Source: Acephala macrosclerotiorum (Eukaryota > Ascomycota > Leotiomycetes > Helotiales > Mollisiaceae). Taken from it: DNA of 64,000 nucleotides. The stretch is from positions 62,001 through 126,000 of the forward strand of contig MU119225.1 of NCBI GenBank assembly GCA_014904845.1. Reading direction: 5' to 3'. Both the position numbers and the translations under genes were made by a program. Below are positions 10,906-22,361 of this stretch, in pieces (position 1 is the stretch's first letter; the number at the start of each line of letters is the position of its first letter). The notes beneath the pieces are model-generated. The model was given only the letters and a program-made list of their open reading frames with translations, made no database searches and was not told the DNA's origin.

Positions 10906-11398
10906 ATTATGACCAATTACCGACAAGAGCAATTCGAAAAGCGTTTATAGAAGAGCATGTTGCCGCTCGTCGAAAGTATCCGAGATTGAAAGAGGGTGAT
11001 GAGGATCTAGAGACCGAAGTCTTGAAGTCGATGGATGAGGTCGATAGATGGAGAGGCTTTCCTGGGTTTTATTGGTGTGTTAAGCCTCGCTCTAGGACGC
11101 GTTGCTTCCTCAAGTATTATTGAAGCTAAATTATCGTAGGGGGCTTTGTGCTTTGCTTCAAGCAGCGTATTGACATCCATATTCAAAGTCTGGTAAACGG
11201 TATACAGAATACGCGAATTTGAGACTCGCAGAATATCATGCTTGGAAGGAGGAAGAAGAAGGATTGCGGGAGAAGGAGGCAAGAGAGATGTTGCTGAGAG
11301 AAAAGAGGTGGGCTGCTGAGGCCGAGGACGAGGTGGTTACGGCTCAACTGGAAAAGCTGGAAAATGTGGAATTGCATGTCCGAATTATGATACCCTGA
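10906..11398 (+). pseudogene. Ethanolamine/choline kinase relic, copy 2 (3' exons only)
   Basis: Homology to copy 1 begins abruptly inside an exon at YDQLPTRAIRKAFIEE (about 10909) and runs through DEVDRWRGFPGFYW. An intron of about 64 nt (GTGTGT..TAG) follows, then GLCALLQAAY. An in-frame TGA at 11171-11173 interrupts it, after which RYTEYANLRLAEYHAWKEEE continues in the same frame to a stop at 11396-11398. The catalytic half of the kinase is absent, so it cannot be functional. Nucleotide similarity to 3906-4330 is obvious but clearly below identity, so the duplication is not recent or has been mutated. Confidence 0.8.
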
Positions 11399-11733
11399 AT
11401 TGAAGAGAAGAACGTGGACTTCAAAGACCAACGGAACCTGGGAGGTCGTGAAAGGCCTAGTCGCCAATGTCCCAGCCATGCTCGCCCAGAATGGCAGGCG
11501 CAAACCTCAATGTCCAACAAAAGGAGAGAAACTTTCGAACGGCCGATGTCCCAACCAAATATCCCAGAGATCAAGCATGAACTCTAAAAACAATGTCCAG
11601 CAAAACCAGAGAAATTTTAGTCCCGATGTCCTACCAAGACTACATCAAGTAGCAGGACCTTCTTCTTGCACCAATGCGCCAGAAAAGCTAAAGACTTCGG
11701 GATTCACCCAACGTCCTCAAGAATCGAAAGAAA
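11399..11733. repeat. Spacer of the duplicated pair, copy 2, with short degenerate repeats
   Basis: Corresponds to 4335-4646. A loose unit of roughly 50-60 bp with GATGTCC(C/T)A.CAAAA..AGAGAAA recurs three to four times. Order and orientation match copy 1. Confidence 0.5.
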
Positions 11734-12420
11734 TTACGTGAAAGACAACACCCGCTTCACTGCCTCAATATCACCATCGAACTTCGCCACAGCTTTCTCC
11801 TTCTCCAGCTCAAGTTCTTGCAGCTTCGCCATCAAGGAATATTTGTCTGGTGAATTTGGGAGCGATGCAACGAGCAGACCAGCCGATGTCGTTTTGTTGT
11901 TGCCTGTCGCAGGTCCCTGGTTAGCGACTGCTCCGTCACTAGCAAAATCATTGTTGAAGGTCTGAAGGCTCTGTGCTGACGGATGATCGGGGGGTTGAGT
12001 AGTCATGTCGTCGCTACGTTGATCGTGGGTGCGTCTCATGTGCTGAACAAGATTGTCTTTACGGCTGAATCTTCTTCGGCGTCGCTTGCAAGTGGCGATG
12101 GGACAGGTATAAATGGGAGTGGTGTGGACTTCTCGTTCGTGGCGCTTCAGATCCCCAGGTCTTGCAAAGCCACCGGCTTTGCAAGCTGGGCTCGAACATT
12201 TGTATGGTCGGAGGTGCTTGTCCATATGTTTTCTGGTGCGAAGGTTAGATAAGGGCCGCCCTGGGGGGAAGCTATGTATATACTTGAAGGCAGATTCCTG
12301 CTTGAATTCTGGAACTTCTAGGCATCCTGGATAGTGACATCTCTGCCCAATAACGTAGTTGTTAGAGTTCGTGTTGGCGGTAGCTTCAGATGATGGAGCA
12401 TCTGGCTGATCGAGGGTCAA
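11734..12420 (-). CDS. C2H2 zinc-finger protein, copy 2 (fingers intact; 5' end uncertain)
   Basis: The frame gives 228 residues. An N-terminal Cys pair (RCHYPGC) with the segment HSFPPGRPLSNLRTRKHMDK leads to a finger KCSSPACKAGGFARPGDLKR...REVH. A second finger follows (YTCPIATCKRRRRRFSRKD, then LVQHMRRTH). The C-terminal helix ends KFDGDIEAVKRVLSF. It is a probable DNA-binding regulator of a fungal lineage-specific family; the target is unknown. The first codon at 12420 is TTG, directly after CTAG, so this is probably a second exon. A minus-strand frame at about 12620-12490 (containing LPEFEPFLERYG, aligning with AAYPERYAANV of copy 1) may be its N-terminal exon, but I could not find a clean donor. 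The pair faces the kinase relic, as in copy 1. Confidence 0.65.
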   Translation of the reverse strand: MTLDQPDAPSSEATANTNSNNYVIGQRCHYPGCLEVPEFKQESAFKYIHSFPPGRPLSNLRTRKHMDKHLRPYKCSSPACKAGGFARPGDLKRHEREVHTTPIYTCPIATCKRRRRRFSRKDNLVQHMRRTHDQRSDDMTTQPPDHPSAQSLQTFNNDFASDGAVANQGPATGNNKTTSAGLLVASLPNSPDKYSLMAKLQELELEKEKAVAKFDGDIEAVKRVLSFT

Positions 12421-12624
12421 ACTAGAACTGCTTGTCAGCTTAGGTTTTCAAGCTTTGCTCTCGGGAAGAAGAAAAAAAGCTATTCAAGGAAGGCGTGGCC
12501 CGTAGAAAATAGTGGCACCGTACCGCTCCAAAAAGGGTTCGAATTCCGGGAGGGTTGGAATGTTCGAGATCTCAGGGTCAAGCAACCAGGAAGGGTCTAC
12601 AATGTTCAGCACAAAGTCCACACC

Positions 12625-12907
12625 AAGTTTCCAACTTCGCTCACCATGAGAAGTCTGGAGTTGGCCTCCTCTGGTTTGCCATCCCTGGGACGGAGGCTCG
12701 AACGCGATTTGAGCTTAACTTATTAGGCGGATCAAACAGATTGGACAGGTGATGAGTAACTTACAAGATGACACAGGTGGCGAAAACCAGCCCGATATTC
12801 TATACACACAACTCGTCAGCCTCAACTAATCTGCATATGATTGCAGCATAAATTGTCGATACGGATGAAAATGAAAACCTCGGTAGGTGGCCTGGGCTGA
12901 AGTAAAG
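12625..12907. other. Short stretch upstream of zinc-finger copy 2
   Basis: Part of the promoter side of the zinc-finger gene. The frame at 12555-12752 on + is antisense to the presumed N-terminal exon. Nothing else is seen before the LTR-like element. Confidence 0.3.
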
Positions 12908-13040
12908 TGTCAGTTGCTTGGTAAAGATTATATTAGTGGTGAAAAGGGCTACAGAAGGCCTTTATATACACAGAGAGCGGTGGGGCCACCCCCACCCCCT
13001 TAATGAGGCCAGTAGCACCGCTATGTGGTCCCGTGTCTCA
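12908..13040 (-). repeat. LTR-like repeat 1
   Basis: 133 bp, TG..CA ends, TATATAAAGG on the minus strand, and a CCCACCCCCT run followed by TAATGAGGCC. About 85-90% identical by eye to 13679-13810. Confidence 0.7.
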
Positions 13041-13678
13041 AAGGACACAACCCCGCAGGGCAGCAGCAAGCTGTCCTGCACTAAACGCATGCTTAGGAAC
13101 CTGTCCTTTAGTGTTTTGCACCAAAAACACCAACAGCCGAACATCTTGCATTCCAACCCTCAAAAATGTCTTTAATGTGTCCCAAACCAGTTGCTTTGGC
13201 GTTAGAAGGTAGGGGTAGGGCGCGTGGAAAGGTGCTAGTGTCGTAGTCGAGAGTATTGTGCGCCTCTGCAGGCTCCTACGTCGGCATGTAGGCTTCGAGA
13301 GAAGGGTAAGGGTGCTCCGTATCGAGGTGAGTCGAACTAGTGGTTGCCATGCTGCGGTGTAGCAGTCTACAAGGTGTGTTGCAGAGGGTCTGTCATAGCA
13401 ATAGCTGACTGTGGTAGGTCGAGGAGCGTGGGATTGGCGCAGCCCAGTGGCAGAGGCCGTCAAGGGCCATGAGAGTGAGCACTCTCAGGTGATAGAGAGG
13501 CTCAAGTGAAGAAGGGCGCGCCGTGGCGGTGAGGTACGACACTCTCCTCCGAAAGTAGAACCATGGAGGGCAGGTAGACTGGCAAGAGAGTGAAGGAATG
13601 TATCAAGTATCATGTGATTCAAGAGAGTGGTAGGAGAACTCAGATCCAGCGAGGAAGAGAGGCATTGGTGCTGATAAT

Positions 13679-13810
13679 TGTCAGTTGCCTGGTAAAGACT
13701 GCATTGGTGGTGAAAAGGGCTACAGAAGGCCTTTATATACATAGAGAGGGGTGCAGCCACCCCACCCCCTTAATGAGGCCGGTGGCACCGCTATGTGGTC
13801 CCATGTCTCA
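13679..13810 (-). repeat. LTR-like repeat 2
   Basis: 132 bp, direct repeat of 12908-13040 with the same ends and the same TATA box. Sequence similarity stops exactly after GTCTCA in both copies. Confidence 0.7.
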
Positions 13811-16800
13811 ACTGGCATAAAGAAAATTCCATTTCATGGCTTTTGCTGAAGAGATAAAGAAAATCCACGGGAACTGGGAAAGGGTAGTCATACCGACTGA
13901 AAAATCCTGTGGAATCCTGAAGGGAAGCTCTTTTGTTTGGGAACTCGTCATGTATAGATCTCTGGCTGTATATGGACCTTCCGGTTTGAACTTGACGAGA
14001 AAAGCAAAAGTCACAAAGCGCTATCAGCAACGCTAAGGGAGGCGTTCTGGCTGAGAATGGCCGGCACAATCTTGCGGTGGAGTCGAAAATTCCTTGGGCC
14101 CACTATTGGAGAACACCACACGCAAGGTGGGAAAGATAGTGGGATCTGATTGTGTTTGATACTCCGTTACGATTGTGTAAATGGCGAATGAGTCCTCCAA
14201 ATCCTATGTGGTGCGTACATGTATTTCGCGAAAGTTCCTAGACGCCGTTGGGAGAACGGAAATTTCCATGCGACCCAATGTCGACTATAGATGGAGAGGC
14301 CTGGTATGAACTTCCACTTGTCTAATCCAGGTATCTTGGAGAAATATGAGCATTGCATAAATGCTTAGGGAGCTCCACGCTCTGGGAATCTTGAGTATGA
14401 GGGCTTTCGAACTTGCTCGCTTCGCAATTGCAAGAGCGTGTGACGGGAAGTATAACCGGTAGTGTTAAGGTTGTTGCGTTATGTTTCCATGTATCCTTTA
14501 GACGACCTAAGAAGTGCTGGCCAGTGAGGAGTCCACAACCCAGAAAGTCGTAAGTAGCGGCCGGTTGTTGCGTTTTTCTATATTGATCCAGTCTGCGAAG
14601 ATGCCGAAGAGTTTTCGAGTCCCTGACGATATTGTTTCGATTTGGCTATGTAATCTCTAGATAGATTCCAGTCTGTATAGCAGATCCTAAACTATAAAAC
14701 ATCCCTATCAAATCTATAACAACATACTCAGCCTGCGTATCTATTGATGCATTCATCTGAGCCGAAGCCGAGTACATTCCAGGACTTTCTCATGTGAGTA
14801 AATATGATTCGTATGGAGTTGAGTCGACTCACCTCGTCATTTCCACCCTTACTAGAGTATACTCCTTCAACAGGACCAAGAACCGAGGAATAGGATGCCG
14901 ATTGGGAATCGATTGCAGAAAGAGAGATCGACGTAGATGGTTGATCCAAGATCGAACACTTATGGGGAGTGTACGGTATATACTCTCCAACAAGGGCAAA
15001 CGGGGCGTAGGGCGTTTAGGGCATTACAGCCCCGTTCGCCTCGCCGACGAGGCGAAGGGGTATGATAAACAAGCGAAGCCTATGACAATCGTTCAGTCAA
15101 GCCATTGAACAGCGCCAGGATTATATTGGGCTGACGGCAAACGATCCCTACCAATCCCTCAGAAAATGAGGCGAACAAATACTGAGCGCAGGAGGATCTG
15201 CTTCACACTACCCACAGGGCGTCTTAAATGTTAATTCTGAGGTGATTGTGGCTGCGTCTCTAAGGGGTAGTGAGACCAATCATCTCTCCACGGTTCACGG
15301 TATTTTGCTATATCTAGTTAAATACTGGCCTGTGCTTATTAACATTTATTACGGCCTGTACGTAGTATGCAGTGTTCTCATCCAACAGATCTGAATTTGA
15401 TGGAAACACATCGCGAGAATGTGTTGTCATGAAATCCACAACGAGCTTATTTTTTAACCTTCAAGTATTAAATATATGGCCGGAAGTGTCCTTGACACTA
15501 GATTTGCCACATTCGGATATCGAAACTAACAATACAGCGGCTGGTATCGAGAGGCGCAATAGAATAAAACCTCAAGGATGCCAGGGCTTGCTTGACAACT
15601 CGCATCGTATCAAGTGCAGATTGTGAAACCCTCCTCTTTGGTATTGTTTCATCGTCCGTCTGAATAGCTGTGGTGTTACGCTCGACATGAGTTTCTTCCC
15701 GTACCCAATTCGACGTCATCATTTTAACATCTAGGCTAGTGTAGACAATATTTCAAAACAAATGTTTAGCTCTAAAGGCCCAGAAGCAGGGTGTGAAATT
15801 TGCTCCGGAATATCTAAAGTTTTTGCGGTTTTGATAAATAAAATACTGGAACCCTCATGCCAGAAATTGATGTCTCTTGTCTAGTCGCGCCATTAGCTTT
15901 TCGAATTGCGAAGACATTGCAGTCTTCAATATTGAGTCACTCACAATGCAGTGCGCACAACAAATCTGAAGTGCTTAGAGTGAATGATGCAATTCTGCCT
16001 ATAGCACTTGCCTTTTGAACGTTCGACCATTACCATCTCGACAACTCGGGAGAATGAGACTACGCGATGTGCAATATCATTTAACTTAGGGGCGTGACTC
16101 CAGTCTGACATTAGAGCAAACCTTGACCCTATTAAGGTGGGATATGCCTAGAGAGAATGAGAATACTTCTTCCTCGCCAACGAACGGCAGGTTGGGAAAG
16201 CTATACGGCCTGAAAGCTCGACGGCTTTCTTATGGAATAATATTCTAAACGTTCAGAATGTGTCAATCTGTTATTTGTGCTTTTAGGAATACTTAGACTC
16301 GCTCTTTTAGGAGAAACTATGAGCTAAAGCATCAGCCTAGGAGACTCCTTGCGCACAAACTGGACGTAAAGTGATCAGGATTGACTGGTTATGCCTCTCA
16401 ATTCTCGGCTGTGAGGCTGGTATGGGCGGTCGAGAAATAGTAAACGAAGCACAAAGCAAGACAGCATCTCAGAAACTCCAAAAAGGTCAGCGTTGAATAC
16501 ATGCACGTGACTACAGTTCCTCGTGTGCTTCGCTAATGTCTCACCCGCGTTGGTCGTTGGCCAGCACCATCCAAATCTGCACTGCAGCTTCGGGTCATAC
16601 AACAGCTCCAAAGAACTTCTGGATCTCGTCATTTGATGGAAAAGATTTCCACCCACTCGGCACTGGTGACGGGAGAAGGTTGGCTTTGAACCGAAATCGC
16701 GCACAAGCTTTTCCCTATGCCGCCTCCTTCCAGATTTAGATGCTGTACCCGAAAGCCTAAAGCTTCTCGCTCGCTCGCTCGCCTGCTGTGCATCGTGACA

Positions 16801-18819
16801 CTGCTTATAAACCACCACACGGTTTTCGTGCTGGTTCTCGAGCCTACAAGCGCGTAACGCCCGGAAATTCTGACAGCTAGTGGAAACACGTCCGCCGAAT
16901 CGAGGCTCGGCCAGTATGGTGTTCTCGGGCAATCTGTGCTTGCTTCTTTTCTTGGACGAGCAGATTTCCAATGATGCAATATGCAGTGGTTCAGATGCAA
17001 CACAATGCAAGAGTTGGAGAAACGAAGCATCGGCTTTTCCAGGTGTATGGTAACGACGACGATACCCGTCTACCCCTCCTTTCTAGGCTTGGTCCTATGC
17101 CTGCCCGCCATGCTGTAGTTCCCTTCCCCTCCCTGGACTGACATTAAGCCGGCCAATAATGGATGCAAGATTCCAGACCTGAACGCACGATCGCTGGACC
17201 CTGGCGTGTGTATTTCTGCAGAAAATTGTACTTCTGTGCTGTGCGTTGTGCGTTGGCAACGGCCGAGTGAGGTACCAGATACATGGGGAACGAGGTCTAA
17301 AGGTAGATTGGCCGGGGTGAGTGTAGTGGGCGATGGTCGGCTCGGAAATCTGACGAGCTGATTACTTTCGTAAATTTTCGTATTAGTATCAAACCATATT
17401 CCAGAGGTGTGGTTCCGAATAGTTACACATTCTTGTTCGGCATGTTTCTGGCTCGGTTCAGATGCTGAGACCGACAGTGGTGACGGCCGAGGGAAAGCGT
17501 TGTAGTGCAGCGACAGCGGTGATCGTCGGGATCTGATGCAGGTCAATCAGGCGGTGACGTAGTGAGGCATTTGTGGGCAACAGTTGTGAGCTTGATATTG
17601 GATATTTGCAACGAGAGGATCATGTCTCGCAAATCAGCAAAACGTGTAAGGTGTCTGTCTGATACCAATTGCTCCATACGTACCGTCTACAGGTTTTCAG
17701 GGTCTTCTTGTTGGGAACACGACGGCGGAGGCACTTTGACGGTGAGCCCTTGTACGAATGGGTAGCTTTGTCAGTCCAGCATCTCCAACTGGCTGCTCAA
17801 AGAGTGCATGAAGATATCTTATTCGGTCTAAGAGTCTCAAAATCTCCAGTCGGAACAGCCTTGGACAAGTCAGTCGCTGCGTGGCATCCTGTTGTGCTGA
17901 TGTGAGGTTGATGTTAAGCAACGTCGAGATCCGAGACAAGTACAGTACAGGAATGCCAAGCTATGATATCAAAAGTTGCAAAGAGCAGCAATTGCCTCTG
18001 ACAAGACGGTAAACTTTGCCTGCAATGTCTGCGCCCCATCTTACGAATCACTAAAGACAATCTTGTTCTGCCTGAGCTGAGGAACAAATCGGCTGACAGG
18101 TTATCACGAGCGATTTGCAAATGATTTGATGATGGAGGTGCCGTCGACCTATGGCGACTGCGGTCCTTCGGAAATTCCATAGGATCATGATGGAGAGAAG
18201 TTTTCTGAGCTCAACGATGATTGCACGGGATGAGTACTTGCAGTCATCATGGCAGCACCCTCTGCAAATGTATAATAGGCATCATGGCACCGCAGACAAG
18301 TTTTGGGAGTGAATGATATCAATCGTCCACTTTTATCACCTCACTTGCTGAAATACCGATTTCTAAAGCTTACAGACATATCCATCTGCAGCTGCTCGCA
18401 TCACACTTAATACAGCCTACAGCCCTGGTTTGCATCTGGTCTCTCCTCCGCACCAACCAAGCCAGTCCCGTTTGCTGCTCTGTTCTTTGATTCTGCATCT
18501 GCTGCATCTGCCATCCGCCAGCAATAAATCCCTCACCCGTTTCGGCGCTGTCTGACGGCAACGTTTCTCGCCTCGGAGTGTAGGCGCATCACCTAAGCTG
18601 TGCCTACCCATATTCAAAGTCAAAATTCCTCCCACAACCGCCATTATTCCTCCCGACGACACTCTCACCAAGGGCTGCTGCACCACCGCTCAATTCACCA
18701 TCGCGGCGCCATTTGGTAATCGCAGAATCGACCAGAGATCGGGCCCTGCCCGCACCGCGTTAGCGGCCACTTTTTACACATCCTCTGTGCCGAGTGCAGC
18801 ATCTTGGACCCCTAAAATC
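13811..18819. other. Long gene-poor stretch upstream of the SAT4-type kinase
   Basis: Five kilobases without a gene I can support. Open frames of 211 residues (17010-16375, -) and 158 residues (17546-17070, -) are arginine/serine-rich, have no recognisable domain and lie in GC-balanced sequence, so they may be chance. A minus frame at 14949-14728 (SISLSAIDSQSASYSSV..) with a GTGAGT donor could be the start of a small gene or a gag remnant. A strong hairpin lies at 15030-15060. The CT-rich 18360-18780 part is a typical fungal promoter/5' leader of the kinase. Confidence 0.4.
15000..15140. repeat. Diverged repeat, copy B, with a strong hairpin
   Basis: Shares ordered words with 9830-9990. Its core is a 9-bp perfect stem (15035-15043 with 15048-15056, TTCGCCTCG/CGAGGCGAA, loop CCGA) extended by four more G-C pairs past one bulged base. 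It is possibly the end of a small mobile element, but no termini could be defined. Confidence 0.4.
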
Positions 18820-20456
18820 ATGGCGACGGTCAGCGCTCCCAGAGACTCCCTCGTGGCCGAGCGTTCTCAACCTTCCCCAGCACCCTCACAGACGTCATCT
18901 GCTGTCGGATCCCCGGAATCATATCCAGTCAAGCAGAATGGGATCGCTGTCCCAAGCACCGAGAGTCTCAATGGTAATGGGCACGCTGCGCCACCTTCTG
19001 AGCCACGGAGATCGACCCTGATATCACCACCTCCAGAGAAACCCTCGATGACAAAGCGACTCACTCGAATGTTCTCTACGAAAGATGCTATGAGATCGGA
19101 CAACAGTATAAATTCCCAATCGACTGCAAATAGCCAAACCCCCATCAAGCAAGAATCGGCAGCACGAAGACCCAGTCCTCCCGCGCGAAAACCCTCCTCC
19201 ACAGACAAAGCAACCGCAAAGGCGGAGAAGGTCGAAAAAATAACCACCACGCCCGCAAAAGATAAGAAGAGTGCGGGGCAGGTCGCTATCCACCAGCGAT
19301 TCATCCTCAACCCCGACATTCAGGGCGGCCATGAACATCACCTTAAGAGCGCGAAGAGGCAAGAGAAGCTGTCGGACATGTTTAGGAATGTCATTAGTGG
19401 TAAGGCGAAGAACTCCGATCATGCACACGAGGGCGAACAGTTGTCGTTGATGTCGAGTTGGGTCGATCAGTTGAAGAGCGAACGAGACAGTTTAGCTTCC
19501 GACAAGAAGGGTGGTCCTAATACCACGGCTACTTTGGTGGAGAAGTATGGCAAATGTCAAGAGATTGTCGGACGAGGTGCCTTTGGTATCGTGAGGATAT
19601 CACACAAACGGACAGAGAATGGCACTGGAGAGCAGTTATACGCTGTCAAGGAATTCCGCCGACGCCCCGAGGAAAACGAGAAGAAGTATAGCAAGCGACT
19701 CACTTCGGAATTCTGCATATCCTCCTCATTGAGACACCCGAACGTTATTCACACTCTCGACCTTCTACAAGACTCAAAGGGCGACTACTGCGAAGTTATG
19801 GAGTTCTGTGCAGGTGGTGATCTCTACACCTTGGTTCTTGCGGCAGGTAAGCTGGAAGTCGCCGAAGCAGACTGTTACTTCAAGCAGATGATGCGAGGTG
19901 TGGAATACATGCACGAGATGGGAGTTGCGCACCGAGATTTGAAGCCTGAGAATCTGCTTCTGACAACTCGCGGTTCACTCAAAATCACCGATTTCGGTAA
20001 CGGCGAGTGTTTCCGTATGGCTTGGGAGCAAGATGCACACATGGTCACTGGTCTCTGCGGTTCAGCTCCTTACATCGCCCCAGAAGAGTACATTGACAAG
20101 GAATTCGACGCTCGTGCTGTTGATGTCTGGGCTACTGGCGTTATCTATATGGCCATGCGAACCGGACGCCATCTCTGGCGTGTAGCCAAGAAAGAGGAAG
20201 ATGAGTTCTACGAGCGTTATCTTGAGGGCCGGCGAGACGAGGAAGGATATGCTCCTATCGAGTCTCTCCATCGGGTAAGCTACTTTCTTTCAGAGATTCA
20301 AACCACAACTAACAGAATCCCCAGGCTCGCTGTCGCAACGTGATCTACAGTATCCTCGACCCCAATCCTAGCCGTCGTATCACCGCTTCCCAAGTCCTCA
20401 AGTCAGAGTGGGGCAGAGAAATAAAGCTCTGCAAAGCCGGTGAGGAAGGTCTCTGA
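18820..20456 (+). CDS. Serine/threonine protein kinase, SAT4/HAL4 (HAL) type
   Basis: Exons 18820..20274 and 20325..20456 (intron 50 nt, GTAAGC..CAG) give 528 residues. ATG 18820 (MATVSAPRDSL) is chosen; the upstream frame lacks an ATG. The N-terminal 230 residues are Ser/Pro/Thr-rich and probably disordered, followed by the conserved FILNPDIQGGHEHHLKSAKR region of the family. Kinase landmarks in order: glycine loop GRGAFGIV, lysine in YAVKEF, catalytic loop HRDLKPEN, metal-binding DFG (ITDFGNGE), activation segment end APYIAPEE, and a C-terminal subdomain ending in SILDPNPSRRI. All catalytic residues are present. In yeast, Hal4/Sat4 and Hal5 stabilise the potassium transporters Trk1/Trk2 at the plasma membrane and give salt tolerance. 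That role is inferred here from family membership. Confidence 0.92.
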
Positions 20457-22361
20457 CAATAATCAATCGAGCGCGGAATCAACGTCTACGAAAAGTCTTT
20501 GTCAACACCATTTCAAAGAAACTAGTCTATACACGTTACATGATGTCCGCGCTTGAGAGGGGAGGAACGGCTTCGCACGAGAATACTTTTTCAACAACAG
20601 CGCAAATTCAAAACACAGAAAGAAGTTCAGCATTGATGGCGGCAGAGAATGGATCTTTAAAGCACAGGTGTTATTGGCGTTCTCTTTCTTGCTTTACGCG
20701 TTGGGTTTTACAATGAGGTGTTTGAGGCGAAATTGGAATGGGAACTGGAATCACAATGAAAGGGGAAGTCAAACTCAGTACCCTCAGGCGGGCAAGGCAT
20801 GGTTCCCTTTGGTTCTTTTCTGATTCTTTCACTTCTTTCGTTAGCGGTAGCGACTTAGCATTTGAGTTACGCTTATGAAGTCCCTTTTTCTCTCTCTTTG
20901 AGATGCAGCAGTGCTTTTCTTTTGTTTTGTTGCAGAGAGGGAGAGGGAGATCGAGACTGGGTTGAGCGGCTGGAGAGTCTTCTGATTTGAGGTGCTTTGG
21001 AGGGTGGTAGATTTGGTGGATGGGGGGATACGGCGAGGGGGTTAATAGGAAGGCTGGAGAAGAGTATTGTAGATAGATAGCATGGCATGCCTGGCAGAGA
21101 AGGGCAGACTGAACTGCAACTTTGGGTAGCAGCAGACAAATAGAATTGAGAGGAGAGAAAGAATCGAGGATTTCCAAACACCTCTCCTCCTACCTCTTTC
21201 CTCCATCACCCCTACGATTTTTCGAGTTTCCACCTGTCAAGACGGGTTCTCCAAGTGGAGACCGTCACGCGAGCACAGCTTCTTACGATACGCCAAGCGG
21301 TGAAGTGAAATCGATTTGTCATCTCTCGGAAAGTCCAGCAAGAGGTCATATTCTCATCAACAGATCCGACAAGTGACTAAATAAGTGGATATTTTTGTCC
21401 TCGGTATTTGCTTGGCTCTGCAATGTCCAGCTTGACAGGGGGGGTTCGAAGGAAAGGGCCGATAAACCATGCGGAAGGGGGTTGTGGATGGGAAACGAGA
21501 ATGGGGAAGGTGGGGTTGATTGCGGGGTAGTTGATGTCGGGAAACTTGGGGAAAGGGAGAAGAATGGGGTGGTTGCTACCGATTTCATGTTCGCGCGCTT
21601 GAACCCAGATTGTAGTAGTGGGTGAGCGAGCATATGCCATGTGCCTTTTGCTTTTGCTTTTTTATCTCTATGTCCATGTTCTCGGGTATGCACGGTTTTG
21701 ATTTGAATTAAAGATATGAGAGGAAATACTGTCACTATGGTAGACCTTGTCAATTTGTTATTCTTCTTGCTTTTCTAGTCTTGACTTGTAGCAATGAGAT
21801 GCAAGAATTAGCGCCTTTGAGACCGTTCCTGCTTGTTGTGAACATTGGGTTGGCTTGGGTTGAAGAAGTTGAGGTTGAAGTACAATTTGAAGAGTGTATC
21901 CAGCCAGGTTTGATAGTCTGCTCTAATTGAGGGGGTGAATCTAGCGAAGCCGCTCATAAAAACACCCTCTTGGGCCAAGTCAATGGCTGCGAACTCTCAC
22001 CTCAACCTCACGTCATCCTTCATTTACATTCACAAGAATCTTCGGGGTAGCCGCACTCATCGCAGCACGGTCAATGTCTTGTTTGAGCGCATGCTTCAAA
22101 GGCTCGAAGCCACGATGTGGCTTGCAATATGGCATCTTGCAAACGTCCACTAGAAATTAAACTGTTGCCGCGACCCTGCTTTATGAGTAAGATAGCGTAT
22201 TTATCCAAAGTATGTATCATGTCTAATCAGAAAGAAAAAGAATGTCGCTGTCGCTGACGTGATTAGGTAGATGTAGAGCATGAATTTTGTCCTAAAATAA
22301 TTCTCGCGTCATGATCATGCGTGGTTTCCTCACCTCGAGATTCGAAAATAGAGTCATCACC
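20457..22361. other. Intergenic stretch after the kinase
   Basis: No supported gene. The minus frames at 21177-20671 and 21753-21346 are proline/serine-rich and lie in pyrimidine-rich DNA; they look like chance frames in UTR or promoter sequence. Confidence 0.4.

Larger units (their letters stand above)
12908..13810. mobile_element. Miniature LTR-type element (TRIM-like), 903 bp
   Basis: Two direct repeats (12908-13040 and 13679-13810) start TGTCAG and end GTCTCA, giving the TG..CA termini of LTRs, and flank about 640 bp. On the minus strand each repeat contains TATATAAAGG, a good TATA box, so transcription was probably leftward. The internal part has no reverse transcriptase or integrase. 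Minus-strand frames (13463-13038, or the frame with LDTEHPYPSLEAYMP and GLGHIKDIFEGW) may be remains of a gag start. No obvious primer-binding site and no matching target-site duplication were found at the flanks (TAAAG and ACTGG). Several differences between the repeats are C/T or G/A transitions. It may be a TRIM, or a deleted copia-type element. Confidence 0.6.

Noticed and set aside
12538..12552. GGGTTCGAATTCC as a tRNA B-box
   Set aside because: One base too long for the consensus, no A-box upstream, and it fits the coding sequence of the presumed zinc-finger N-terminus.
16375..17010. 211-residue frame on - in the gene desert
   Set aside because: No recognisable motif, overlapped by other open frames, no intron structure; mentioned only in the stretch description.
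18867..19428. Two minus-strand frames of 134-150 residues
   Set aside because: Antisense to the N-terminal part of the SAT4-type kinase; no independent support.
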